Source: Orientallactaga sibirica
Lineage: Eukaryota; Chordata; Mammalia; Rodentia; Dipodidae
NCBI GenBank assembly: GCA_036365145.1
Contig: JAEOAD010001365.1
Span: 5,161,001 to 5,225,000, forward strand
DNA length: 64,000 bases
Direction of reading: 5' to 3'
In this document: positions 1 to 9,859 of the stretch, in pieces
How the letters are laid out: every line of letters starts with the position of its first letter
How positions within the stretch are numbered: position 1 is the first letter of the stretch
Position numbers and translations under genes: made by a program
The notes under the pieces: generated by a model
Databases searched by the model: none
What the model was told of the DNA's origin: nothing
What the model saw: the letters and a program-made list of their open reading frames with translations, nothing else

Positions 1-425
1 CTCATTTTGCAATGCCTTCTGAGGCATTCCTAACATGTGCACCCAGCCCTTGCTGGAATGCCCCGTCCTGCTGAGTCCATTGTTTCTCTGAGCTGCCTGC
101 TCTGGGGCACTTTGACACCCATCCCCCTCCACATCTTTCTAGATGGCTTCTTCGTCTTTCCATCAGCCTGGAATCTGAAATTTTCTACAATGAGTACAGC
201 AAAAAGTTGCCTGATCAGGACTTTCATTGGCTGCACAAGACCATATCCCAAATGACACTGCGTTTGCAAAAGGAGGATCTGGGTTTGAATGTGAGTTTTT
301 CCCATCATGCACAGGACAGCCTTCTAATGAAGAGTACATAAAAAGTAACTTAGAACAGCTTTTAGATGTTTTTAGCTTTTAGCCCCTTGAAATTCAGGGA
401 GTTGGACAGAATCCATTTCACATGA
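1..425. other. Unassigned sequence at left edge
   Basis: Mixed-composition DNA in which I recognise no SINE, LINE or LTR. Short open frames exist on both strands (for example 37-255) but have no recognisable domain, splice context or codon pattern. I treat it as non-coding. Confidence 0.4.

Positions 426-426
<1 letters not shown>

Positions 427-473
<47 letters not shown>
427..473. repeat. (ATCT)n microsatellite
   Basis: About 11-12 near-perfect ATCT units, followed by degenerate copies to about 510 (atcatctgtc, aatcaaccgtctacc). The pure core suggests a length-polymorphic locus. Confidence 0.95.
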
Positions 474-635
474 ATCTGTCAATCAACCGTCTACCAATCT
501 ATCATCTACAAATATAGTCTGCTTCCATATTATTAAGTTCTTCATTCATGGACTCAATAAAACAAGAAGATACTGATAGTTAAATAGCTGTATTTCTAAA
601 TAAATAAAAATAAATATTAATTTTTGTTTTAAAAA

Positions 636-828
636 GGGGGCTGGAGAGACCAAGGGACTCAGGTTCAATTCCCTGGGACCCATGTAAAGCTAGATGCACA
701 AGGTGGCGCGTGCATCCAGAGTTTGCTTGCAGTGGCTAGAGACCCTGGCACAACCATTCTCTCTCTCTCTCTCTCTATGTGCCTCTTTCTATCTTTCTTT
801 CAAATAAATAGATAAAAATAAAATATTA
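636..828 (+). mobile_element. DIP-type SINE (B2 superfamily)
   Basis: Starts ggggctggagaga and has lost most of the A-box region, going straight to the B-box-like ggttcaattcc. It then has the DIP body (agatgcacaaggtggcg, cttgcagtggctagag), a CT run and an A-rich tail with aaataaata. The internal deletion between head and B-box makes it unlikely to be transcribed. Confidence 0.85.
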
Positions 829-1114
829 AGTTTTTTTAAAAAAACTGTATTTATTCTGGGCATTTATACTTTTTTCTTGTCATTATTTCCTAAAAAATAC
901 AGAAATCTTTGTAGAACATTTATGTTTCATAGGTACCATAAATAATCTGTAGGTGATTTAAAGCATACAGAGGAATTTGCCCAAGTTATATGCTAATATT
1001 TTTCCATTTTCTATGAAGGACTTGAATGCATCCAGATTTTGGTGTCTCTGTGTGTGCACAGAGGTGGGGTCAGAGGTGTGTTTAGTTGTACACCAACACA
1101 AAAAAATGACATTA
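829..1114. other. AT-rich unassigned sequence
   Basis: AT-rich, no repeat recognised by eye and no coding signal. Confidence 0.3.
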
Positions 1115-1400
1115 TTTATCACACCACTTCCATGTGCCTGACATGTCCTAGGCGCTGAGAATTGACATGGGTCAAGGTTAAGCTCCTTCACAGAGCTTCT
1201 TTTTTATTGCTGGGAGTGGGGTAAGAATTGGTAAACAAGTCTATTTTCTAAAATCTCCGAGAAATGGGTGCTAAAGAAGAACATGAAACAGTGTTAGGCA
1301 AATGGAAGAGACTCATGGGGTTGCCGTATACTGGATGGTCAAGAAGCCCTTGCTGGGGAGGGGACGTTGGGTGAGGTCACTGGGGTGGGATTGGTGAGAG
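1115..1400 (+). mobile_element. Ancient L2-like LINE fragment
   Basis: The series tgtgcctgacatgtcctagg, then ttaagctccttcacagagct, then ggatggtcaagaagccc resembles the well-conserved 3' part of mammalian L2 elements. It is strongly diverged, so the boundaries are approximate and the family name is from memory of the consensus. Confidence 0.45.
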
Positions 1401-1489
1401 CCGTGCCTTGCAGTCCCCAGACAAAAGCCAGAGCCTGAAGCCTGTTTCTGTGAAGGGTAATAGCGATGGGCACCTTGATAAGGTCTAGA

Positions 1490-1785
1490 AGCCCGTGGGA
1501 GACAAGCCTCTGGAAGTGTCTGTGAGGGGATTTCTAGACTGGGTTAACTGAGGTGAGAAGATTCATCCTAAAGGTGGCTGGTGCCTGATCTGGGCTGGGC
1601 TGGCTCTGAGAGCAGCTGCTCCTGTCACCGTGGTTGCCCTGTCGTGATGTGCTCTACCTCCAAGCTGTGAGCCAGCCTTTCTTCCCTCCTTCCTTCCTTC
1701 CTTCCTTCCTTCCTTCCTTCCTTCCTTCCTTCCTTCTGTTGCTTTTTCAGGAAATTTGTCACAGCAACATGAAAAGTAGCAGATA
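1490..1785 (+). mobile_element. Old interspersed repeat (LTR-like) with internal (CTTC)n
   Basis: The pattern is tgtctgtgaggggatttct, a spaced cctaaaggtggctgg, ctgtgagccagcctttc and a terminal ttgtcacagcaacatgaaaag. It matches related copies in this window at about 25780-26125, 54480-54560 and 59005-59515. The family is common in rodents. I think it is LTR-derived but do not commit to a name. Confidence 0.5.
1676..1737. repeat. (CCTT)n microsatellite
   Basis: About 15 CTTC units, interrupting the 3' part of the old repeat around it. The reverse strand reads as an uninterrupted EGRK repeat, which explains the open frame there. Confidence 0.95.
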
Positions 1786-1787
1786 GA

Positions 1788-2004
1788 GGGCTGGAGGGAT
1801 GGCTCAGTAGTTAAGGTGCTTGCCTGCAAAGCCAAAAGACCTCAGTTCAATTCCCCAGGACCCATATAAGCCAGATGCACAAAGTGGTGCATGTGTGTGG
1901 AGTTTGTCTGTAGTGGCTGGATGCCCTGGCATGTCCACTCTCTCTTTTCTTATCTGCCTCTCTCTCTCTCAAACAAATAAATAAAATTATATATACATAC
2001 ATAC

Positions 2005-2040
<36 letters not shown>
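1788..2040 (+). mobile_element. DIP-type SINE with expanded (CA)n tail
   Basis: Complete from gggctggagggatggctcag through the B-box-like ttcaattcccc to caaacaaataaataaa, then a (CA)n stretch at about 2007-2040. It is flanked by the 8 bp direct repeat cagataga (1780-1787 and 2041-2048), a target-site duplication that places the CA run inside the insertion. Confidence 0.9.
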
Positions 2041-2044
<4 letters not shown>

Positions 2045-2343
2045 TAGAATTTCCACCCTTCATTTCCCTTGACTCCCTGCTGCCAGCCAGGCCTCCTTCA
2101 AGATCAGGAGCTCCCAATTCCTACCACCCTGCTTTAAGAGACAATTTCTAAACCAGAACCAAAGGACCGAGAAAGAAATACACCCTGAGGTTTCAAAGTG
2201 GATTTGAAGACTCATGACCAAGGGTCTGTGTGTGGATGACAGCCCCGAAGAGCTGAGTACCTGAACTCTCTACCTCAAGCGCTAGTTGAGGAAGGAGAGA
2301 GGAAACAGATGATGTCCTAGGTCCTCCTGGATGCCCATCCTTG

Positions 2344-2794
2344 TGCCCCGGCCAGCGGGGCTTCAACGGGAGCAAGGACCCTAGAGAACCTGAAATGAAA
2401 GGGACAAGAGACACAAGGAACCGACAGCAAGACAAAGTTCTGATCAAGCTGTGAATTTTTATTAATCTCAGGGTGCCATTTATACAGGAGAACAGGGAAG
2501 TTTGTCAGCAGCTCAGGTATTACTATAATTATGTTTCAACAGGACCAGGTCTCAGCCCCAAAGCCATAAGATGTTCCACAGGATAAGACCCCAGCCCCAA
2601 AGCCATAAGATGTTTCAACAGGACAAGGTCCCAGCCCCAAAGCCATAAGATAACAACTTCCTCATTCTCTGTGGGTTACATAGTTCTTTCTCTGTGCATG
2701 GGTGACATTCCAGAACAGACAACTTATCACAAGACAGAATCACTACTCAAGATAGAGGCACTTTTGGTTACCTAGTGCCCAATGGTTCCCGACA
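2344..2794 (-). mobile_element. ERVK-like solo LTR (451 bp)
   Basis: Read on the minus strand it begins TGTCGGGAACC and ends GGCCGGGGCA, the canonical TG...CA termini. It is flanked by an exact 6 bp target duplication, tccttg, at 2338-2343 and 2795-2800. Six bases is the usual length for class II (ERVK/IAP-type) endogenous retroviruses. In minus-strand order it carries a U3 with three 39-40 bp repeats, a TATA box (TATAAA, near 2490) and a polyadenylation signal (AATAAA, near 2460). No internal retroviral sequence adjoins either end, so it is a solo LTR left by LTR-LTR recombination. Boundaries are base-precise; the ERVK label is inferred from the duplication length and ends. Confidence 0.85.
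2531..2649. repeat. Three 39-40 bp tandem repeats in LTR U3
   Basis: Units at 2531-2570, 2571-2609 and 2610-2649 share ccccaaagccataag and differ at a few bases. Tandem U3 repeats are the usual form of LTR enhancers, so this is a plausible enhancer block of the solo LTR. Confidence 0.85.
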
Positions 2795-2844
2795 TCCTTG
2801 GGAAGTTTGGGTGGGAAGGAAGGGCCTGGAGATGGGCAACCCTG

Positions 2845-3185
2845 CTGCACTTAGGATGTTGAGTGGCCTCCACATCTCCCTGTGCTAAAGACTTGGACCC
2901 CTGAATGGTGATGCCGGGCAGTGTAGGAACCTTCAGAAGGCGAAGTCCTCGGGGGGGGGTGTTTCCTTGAAGGGGATGGAGACCTCAATCTCTTCCTCTT
3001 TGCTTCCTGGCCAGTGAAAGAGAAAACTATCCGCCTCTTGTCATCAGCACCCCATCTAGAGGCCCAAAGCAAGAGGGATAATCCATCATGGGCTGGAACT
3101 TCAAAACCATGAGCTAAATAAACTTTTCCTCGATAGGTTAATCACCATAGGTATTGGGCAATGGTAACTTGATGCTGATGACACA
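2845..3185 (+). mobile_element. MaLR-like LTR
   Basis: Motifs in order: gacccctgaatggtgatg, gtaggaaccttcagaagg, ttgaaggggatggagacc, ctttgcttcctggccag, gaggcccaaagcaag, tgggctggaacttcaaaacc, gagctaaataaacttttcctc (polyadenylation region) and a terminal tggtaacttgatgctga. This is the order of a common rodent LTR resembling MaLR solo LTRs. Ends are not precise. Confidence 0.6.
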
Positions 3186-3204
3186 GGCATGTCTCTTGAT
3201 ATCC

Positions 3205-3482
3205 GTGGAGAGATGATGGCTCAGCAGTTAAAGGTACTTACTGGTGGCCCGGGTTCCATTGCCCAGTACTCACATAGACATAGACATAGACATAGACATA
3301 GACATAGACATAGACATAGACATAGACATAGACATAGACATAGACATAGACATAGACATAGACATAGACATAGACATAGACATAGACATAGACATAGACA
3401 CCAATTGACATATGCGTCCAGAATTTGTTTACAGTGGCAGTGGTGCCCATACTCATTCTCTCTCTTTCACATAAATAAATGA
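3205..3482 (+). mobile_element. DIP-type SINE disrupted by a hexamer array
   Basis: The head (gagagatgatggctcagcag) and 3' body (catatgcgtccagaatttg, ttacagtggcagtgg, CT run, cacataaataaatg) are DIP, but the middle is replaced by (ACATAG)n. The tail passes into (AATG)n at about 3473-3503. The array occupies the position where intact copies read acccacataagccagatgc, so it probably grew from CACATA there. Confidence 0.8.
3272..3400. repeat. (ACATAG)n hexanucleotide array
   Basis: About 21 perfect hexamers. The length is a multiple of three per unit, so it opens frames on both strands (HR repeats on plus, VY repeats on minus); these are not genes. Confidence 0.95.
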
Positions 3483-3503
3483 ATGAATGAATGAATGAAT
3501 GAA

Positions 3504-4128
3504 TTTAAAATTGTATGTTAAAAAACGGATACCCATGGCAGTGGTGGGCAGTGAGTTGATGCAAACTTTGAACACGCTGACGTTGGCACTTACTTGCAGG
3601 TGGTTTCTCGAGCCAGTATCTTTTGGAGGCAGGTCTCTGATGTTGTCTCTTCCAGGACCCACATCCATGATCTCTGAACCTGGCATGTCTGAGCTTTCCC
3701 TGACCCTCTGCTCCAAGTGTGTGCAGGGATGCTATTCCCAACCCTGCGGCCCCCACATGCTCCAAGCACCCTAACAGAAACATCAAGGTCGGCTTGAGTT
3801 GCTGCGGTGCTGGAAGCAGGGCGAATGGATTGATCTCATCTGTTATTTCACCCCCTAGATGACTGAGCTATTTCTCTGGGCTGGTTCACTTCCAACACAG
3901 AGGAGTCTAGAGGGTAGGAAACACGTGGATGTTTACAGTTTGCGCCCTCCACCCCGCTGCCCCTGAAGGAGGGCAGGAAGCTGCTGCCTTGGGGCTGAGG
4001 TTGTGGGTGTTCACGTTGGTTCACTCTTTCCTCTCCTGGGCCATCCCTTCTCTCTTCTCTCCTGTGAGCACCACTCCCTCTGTAGCTGACTGATCCAACC
4101 CCACGCTGAGTACCAGCATAACAGTCAG

Positions 4129-4130
<2 letters not shown>
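3504..4130. other. Unassigned sequence, no gene seen
   Basis: Non-repetitive by eye. Overlapping frames of about 90 codons on both strands (3499-3786) have no recognisable domain. Confidence 0.35.
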
Positions 4131-4170
<40 letters not shown>

Positions 4171-4182
4171 ACGCGCGCGCAC
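4131..4182. repeat. (GT)n-(GC)n alternating purine-pyrimidine tract
   Basis: A GT run followed by gcgcacgcgcgcgcac. Such tracts readily adopt Z-DNA. Confidence 0.9.
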
Positions 4183-4640
4183 TTTATAGGGAAGCTTGTC
4201 AAGTAGCCAGAGAAGACTTCAGTGTTCCAGCCCCGATGAGTAAGAATCCTATCCCAGCATGGCCATCAAAATCACTAGGAAAAAAAAAAAGTACAACCCC
4301 TGTTCAATGAGGATTTGGGCAAACATCTCAATGTAGAAAGAATGTGTGCACCCTGGTAGAAATTATACTTTTATAGGTATTTTTACATCCAAACATTACT
4401 TTTTTGAGGGCCGTCATATTTTATGAAAACTTTTATTAACGTTTCAAAAATGACCTTCCCCCTCATGGTGGGACTATCAGTCCCAGAAGCTATAACCTAT
4501 TAAAACATTTTTATCTTTACAAACACAATAAAGCAAGCTGTCTTCCACGTGGATTTGTGGATCTCATTAGAGATACTTTTTAAGAAGGTAGTAAGTCCCC
4601 AGGGAAGACAGTGATGGGCTGGAATCTTTGCATGCAAATT

Positions 4641-4660
4641 TTGCAAAAAAACAAAAAAAC

Positions 4661-4691
<31 letters not shown>

Positions 4692-4706
4692 CAAAACAAA
4701 ACAAAG
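4641..4706. repeat. (AAAAC)n repeat
   Basis: Irregular AAAAAAAC units become about eight perfect AAAAC units. The reverse strand encodes a run of F/C/L only. Confidence 0.9.
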
Positions 4707-5790
4707 CACGGGCACCTTGAGCAAATGGTTTGCTTTATGGTCTGGCTTTGTAATCGTCCTGGTATTCAGTGGGGGTGATTAGGGTTCCTGTTGCCCCAAC
4801 CAGGTCAGGACATGTTAGACCGGAAGGCTCTGGTGATCTACACAGGATCGAACTCTTCTTTGTTCGATCATCTGAGATCTGAAGAAGACCAGAGGACCCC
4901 AGGGGTGCAGGACAGCTCACATGGAGATCAGAGACAAATGACGCCATTCCTTTCATTAAAGTCTGCTCAGTCTTCCGGATTGTAAATGAAGCTTTTTCCC
5001 TTGGGAGGTGACTGGTTTAGGTGGCAGTTGAGGGGAACAATTTTTCAGAAATGCCGGCCTCCACCAGGCCAGTGTTCTATAGCCTTTCCTGCTTAAATGG
5101 TCTTTTTATGCAGCGAGATAATGGCTGCTTGAGCATTGCTAAATCAGGCCCATTTTCTGAGGAATGGCTGCATTCAGGCCACTTCTCATTTGTCAGAAGC
5201 AGTGCAGGCCATCTCTCCGGGAGCCTGCTTAGGAAGACATCATTTCTCCACGAGCTCTGCCTTGGGTCAATGTGCAGGGTGGCTCATGCCCGGTCCCCCT
5301 GTTGCTTCTACCTCCTGGGGACACTCTGATTTATTACCATAGAGAGAGGCAAGTCCAGTTCCTGACTCAACCTGCAGGGTGAACACTCCATTTTTTCCCC
5401 TCTCTGGCTGTCTTGCCCTTCCCCTCCTGAGCCAAAAAGCAAGAGGAAGGGTTACTTTGGTAAAAGAAATCTCACTGGTGACAGTGGCTTGGGGGCACCG
5501 CGGGGGCTCGAGGAGGTGCTGGGTCACGGGTCAGAAGGCTCTGGGGTAGTGACTGTCCATCTGGCTATCTAACTGCACAGAGATGCAGGATTCTGAAACC
5601 GGGAGGGATGAAATGATACTGAAGTCATCACTTGCCAGTGTCTGAGTGGGGAGAATGGCCAAGTGGGCCACCCTGTTGAATGTCTCAAAATGTTCATCTT
5701 GCAATCATTTTAATTTGCCCTTCCCTGTCTGAAGCTCTCTTTGTAAAATGCTGGTCTGGCCGCATTTTAAAGGTTTTTTTTTTTTTTTGG
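4707..5790. other. Repeat-free block; candidate conserved non-coding DNA at 5000-5350
   Basis: I see no transposable element here apart from a poly-T run at 5775-5788. Composition is even and homopolymer-poor around 5000-5350 (for example gctgcttgagcattgctaaa), which is how conserved non-coding elements often look. Open frames of up to about 100 codons at 5021-5527 overlap on both strands and lack any recognisable motif. Conservation is inferred, not shown. Confidence 0.3.
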
Positions 5791-5964
5791 CCATGGATTG
5801 ATAGCATTACTATGGTTTATCTTAAATGACCGGATTTTTGCCTCCGGTTCCTCTGTGACCTCACCTTCTGCTCGTTGGCCTTTGTCCCTGAGGCCCCTGA
5901 CACCTCCCCCCCCACCCCTGTTAGCAGAAGAGCAGTGGAGTTCCCAATATGGACTTCCTACCTG

Positions 5965-6235
5965 TTTGTGGTTTGGATGGGAAATGTCCCCCCTGCAGGC
6001 TGGTGGGCTCAACGCTTGGTCTCCAGCAGGTGGCGCTGTGTTTGACCATTGTGGAACCTTTAGTGGGTACAGGAAGTGGTTGGCTAGTGGTGGGCCTGGA
6101 GGTTTCCTAGCCCTGTCTTCCCTGACCTTCCATGATGTGAGAAGGCGAGGAGTCCCAGCGACACAGCCCTGCCACCGGTCCCTGGTGGGATGGCCCATAT
6201 CCCCTTCAAACTGTGAGCCAGGATGACACCCACCC
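5965..6235 (+). mobile_element. MaLR-like LTR carrying a CTCF-type motif
   Basis: Begins with gtggtttggatgggaaatgt, then gctggtgggctcaacgcttg, the LTR core ggtggcgctgtgtttgacc, gtggaacctttagtggg and caaactgtgagccaggatg. This order matches other MaLR-like LTRs here (for example 12391-12742). The 3' end is poorly defined. Confidence 0.55.
6023..6038 (+). promoter_or_regulatory. CTCF-type binding motif
   Basis: CCAGCAGGTGGCGCTG fits every position of the degenerate CTCF core CCASYAGRKGGCRSYR. It lies in an LTR, a known route by which rodents gain CTCF sites. Occupancy cannot be judged from sequence. Confidence 0.6.
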
Positions 6236-6551
6236 CCCCACGTTAAGGTGCCTCCGTCAGGTGTTTGGTCACTGTCAGGAGAAAGCTAACACCATGCCTG
6301 ACTGCACAAATGAGACACAGCTCCCCTCTCTCAGCAGCTCTGGGATCGAGGCTAAATCAGGGACCCTCTTCTATGGAGTGATGATGGAACCACCTCCGTG
6401 CCTCACAGACAAGGGATCCCACAGGCAGCTCTTTCGTGCTTGCTGTGCGTAATCTCTCACACAGCAAAATCGGGGATCCCCCACCCCACTGATACTGCTG
6501 TCCTTGTTGCTGTGCCTCCTTGGCTCTCCCTCTATTGTTGTCCCAGGAGTT

Positions 6552-6839
6552 TTTTATTTATTTTTTTATTATTTTTTATTTATTTTTGGAGAGAGAGACA
6601 CAGAGAGATAGACAGAGAGGGAGAGGGAGACAGAGATGGGTGCGCCAGCATTCTCTCAGCTGCTGCGAACGAAATCCAGATGCGTGTGCCCCCTTGTGGT
6701 CAAGTGCAGCATTGCGCCCTTGCGTCACTTTGCATCTGGCTAAACGTGGGACCTGGAGATTGGAACCGCTGGAGATTGGAACCAGCGTTCTGAGGGTTAG
6801 GAGGCATGCGCCTTAGCCGCTAAGCCATCTCTCCAGCCC
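6552..6839 (-). mobile_element. DIP SINE, duplicated B-box subtype
   Basis: Minus-strand insertion; its 5' head (gggctggagagatggct) ends at about 6839 and its A-rich tail lies at 6552-6590. It is flanked by cccaggagtt at 6542-6551 and 6840-6849. The B-box segment is present twice (gattggaacc...gattggaacc as read here, near 6755-6785). It also has the subtype-specific ttgtggtcaagtgcagcatt. Confidence 0.92.
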
Positions 6840-6854
6840 CCCAGGAGTTGTTTT

Positions 6855-7100
6855 TATATTTATTTTATTTTATTTATTTGAGAGAAAGAGAAGCAGAGAA
6901 AGAGAAATAGAGAGAGAGAGACACACACACACGCACAGAGAATGGGAGTACAAGGGCATGTAGCCACTGCAAATATACTCCAGACACATGCACCACCCGC
7001 CACCTTGGGTAGCTAGCTTACTTGGCTACTGGGGAATCGAACCTGGCTCCTTAGGTTTCACAGGCAAGCACCTTAATCATTAAGCCATCTATCCAGCCCC
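6855..7100 (-). mobile_element. DIP-type SINE
   Basis: Standard DIP on the minus strand, head at 7100 (aagccatctatccagcccc), tail tttattttattttatttatt at 6855. It follows directly on the previous DIP, separated only by that element's target duplication. It contains an internal GA/CA run. Confidence 0.9.
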
Positions 7101-7570
7101 TGCCCCCCGGGGGTTGTTTTACCACCAATGCTGCTTCATCTTGGCCACAGAGGCAGCTCACGTGGCCGCCTCAGAGGAGAGCTGGATGGAGGTTGTGTGA
7201 CGTCTTACTCTTCCTGCCTCGTCAGTACACCTTGCCTCATCAAGCCACCAAACCTGCTTTCCTAATTGGCTCTACATGGCTGACAGTGAGTTTGGGGGCT
7301 TCTTGGGCTGTTGGCCTTTGCCATGGGGAAGATGAGGAGGCTGCCTTCCACCCAGGACTTGGTCCAGCCACACAGTTATTTACAAGGACAGCCTGTGGCC
7401 ACATGCGAGCTGCAGGCTCCAGGTTCCATTCTCTCTTCTCTCTCCATGTGGTGATGGTCTTTGTTGTCTGTTTGGGCCTAATTCCCTTCTTCTTCAACAC
7501 ATTCAGTTCCAGCCTACTCTCCACGTATTACTGAATCAGCCAGTACAAATACAACTTTATTTTGCATTCC
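7101..7570. other. Unassigned sequence
   Basis: No repeat recognised. Frames of 113 codons (7193-7534, plus) and 94 codons (minus) oppose each other and show no domain. Confidence 0.3.
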
Positions 7571-7571
7571 T

Positions 7572-7632
7572 GGAGATGCAACACAGGCCCTGTACATGCT
7601 AGGCACATATTCTACCCCAGGCTAGATTCCCA
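7572..7632 (-). mobile_element. Degenerate ID-like SINE fragment
   Basis: caggccctgtacatgctagg, then cacatattctaccccaggc, reads as a diverged minus-strand ID head. Confidence 0.4.
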
Positions 7633-7663
7633 AGCACTTCAGTTCATTTATTTAAAAGAATTA

Positions 7664-7799
7664 TTTTGATACTGAGTCTCCCTAAGGTACCCAGAATGGC
7701 CTGGAACTTACTCTGGAGCCCAGGCTGGCCTTATACGTGTGATCCCTCTTCTTCAGCCTCTTGGGTAGCTGCTGTTACAGGCCTGGGCCACCAGGTCCA
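7664..7799 (-). mobile_element. Old B1-like SINE
   Basis: Reads gatactgagtctccctaagg, gcccaggctggcc, cttcagcctcttgggtagc, tgttacaggcctgggccacc. This is the 7SL-derived B1 order on the minus strand with heavy divergence. Confidence 0.6.
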
Positions 7800-7865
7800 G
7801 TTTGCAAAGGAAGTTTGCGGTCCTATTGTGTGTGCAGAGACTGTATTCCATTGCTGGTTGTGGTA

Positions 7866-8262
7866 GCATTTACATCGCTGAGATAAAATATCCAACATTT
7901 ATCATTCAAGGTAGGAAGTGCTTATTTTGGCTCATGCCTTCAGAGGTTCATAAGTTCTGACCATCTTGATTCTGGGCCTGTGGGAAGTCATAACATCATG
8001 ACATCAGACCCATGTGGCAGGGGCTTTCACCTTATGGTGGACAGGAAGCAGAGAGAGATCGAGAGATGGAGGTGCCAAGGATAAGATGCTCTGAAAGACA
8101 ACGCCCCTCCCCCCCAGTAATGTACAACGTACTTCCTCTAGCTAGGCTCCGTCTCCTGAAGTTTCCAGCACTCCCAAAATAGTATCAACAGCTGGGAAAT
8201 AACCTTTTAAAAACAAGCCTTTTGGGGGAAGGGGACACTTCATGTTTAACAACACTGGGCAT
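7866..8262 (-). mobile_element. MaLR-like LTR
   Basis: Minus-strand pattern: cgctgagataaaatatccaa, tgcttattttggctcatgcc, caggaagcagagagag, cgtacttcctctagctagg, ending gggggaaggggacacttc. Related copies lie at 22110, 30122, 41400, 50530, 53345 and 60715. Confidence 0.6.
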
Positions 8263-9497
8263 GAATATGAATCGGTTCATTTCATATTTCTTTCTTTGGC
8301 TTTATGCATTCTGGGTTGGTAATGAATTTGGCTGAAATTTCAGTCTTGTTAGGAAAGATTGGTCTAAAGAAGGGCATTCGGCCCAAATCCAAGGTTAAGG
8401 TTTATTAGAAAGAATATCAGGAAATAAGTTTTTAAATGCCTAACAGCATTGCCAAAGGACGAGTTGGATTGAAAAGCTTTTAATTTAGTCTAATAGTCCA
8501 GTAACAGGAGGTTTTTCTTTTTGTGTGTGGGCGGGGAGGGTGCTGAGGACTGAACCCAGGGACTCACAGAAGCTAGGCAAGCTACCTGCCTGCCCCTCAT
8601 TTAGCTTACGAACCCAGATTCACTTGAAACTCCTCATCCTCGTCCCTTCTCAGCATAGCGACCCCAATCCTGCCCAAGTCCAGGGGTCAGAGTCAGACTG
8701 AAGTCAAAGGTGTCCTCGCACACATTTGTGTGCACAACTAGGCAACCGTGGCTCTACAGAACCCAAGAGGCTGTCACTACTCGCATCACAGAGAGCCGCG
8801 GCCCTTTTCCTAGGAAGGGATCTGACAACCCTTCCCCAGTTAGGGCTGAACATGCTTGCAGAGCCCAGGAGCTCTAGCACATTCTTGCCTTGATCAACAC
8901 CCCTGTGATGTTCCCAGAGCTCTGTCTAGGAAAGCATTTAAACCGACCACAAGAGAGTATAGCATTTGACAATGGTTGTTTTGTTTTAAGACACATGCAT
9001 TAAAAATACATCTGAAATCCAGGGCACAAGGAATCCAAATAATGTTATTAAATTTCTTGCTGTAGAAGGTCCCGTGAGACAGCTGGCTCCACTCCTTAGG
9101 AAAAACTTGCTGAAGGAGACTTGTTGCATGAACAAAACACCGTCCCCCCCCCTTTTTTTTATTCTCCCCTCTCTCTATTTCATCTTTTCTATTCCTCCTT
9201 TCCTATTTCTCCCGAGGAGACAGACAAATCTCAGAAGGAATATTAAGTTGCAATATTAAGTCGGGAGCCAAGAATAGAACAAGAAGCCTTATAAACATTT
9301 TGCATATTTTGGGTTTAATTTGTTGAAAATAGTACAAAATTTGCTCGCTCTTGGCACGTAGAATGCAAGATATTAGGAATCCAGTCCCCTGATGCATTAT
9401 GGCTTTTCAGTGGCCATATAGTAGGGTCCTTTCAATAGCTGTTGTGTGACTTTGCAGTCTGTCCGAGTGTGACCCATGTCAGTGACTTGTTTGAACA
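8263..9497. other. Mostly unique sequence with an ID-like fragment
   Basis: 8525-8597 (gctgaggactgaacccaggg, ggcaagctacctgcctgcccc) looks like a minus-strand ID remnant. The rest has no repeat that I recognise, only short C/T runs near 9145-9165. Confidence 0.35.
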
Positions 9498-9571
9498 GTA
9501 TATTAGGTATTAGTATATGTGTATATTAGGTATATGTGTATATTAGGTATTAGTATATGTGTATATTAGGG
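9498..9571. repeat. Short AT-rich minisatellite
   Basis: Three to four imperfect copies of a unit containing gtgtatattaggtat, with and without an inserted tagtat. Confidence 0.8.
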
Positions 9572-9859
9572 AGATCCATGTCAACAACTCTTATTAGCTC
9601 CTCGGGAAGCTCCTAGGGAAAGAGGCCTGGAATGGAACTCAGGGAGAAGTAGATACATCTATTTTTCATATCACTGATGCAATGTGCTTTACTGAGCTAG
9701 TTCCTTAAAGGAACCACCAGGCTGGGGGATCAGAGAGTGCACAAGCTTGCTTGTATCCGAGCCCGGGGGTTAAGTGGCGAAGCTGATGTGAGCAGGTCTG
9801 TGTGAGTTCCTATAGGAACCGAGGCAAAGCTCTTCCACCCAGAGCTTCATCAAGCCTTG

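Noticed and set aside
3189..3482. HR-repeat and VY-repeat frames
   Set aside because: Produced by the (ACATAG)n array inside a SINE.
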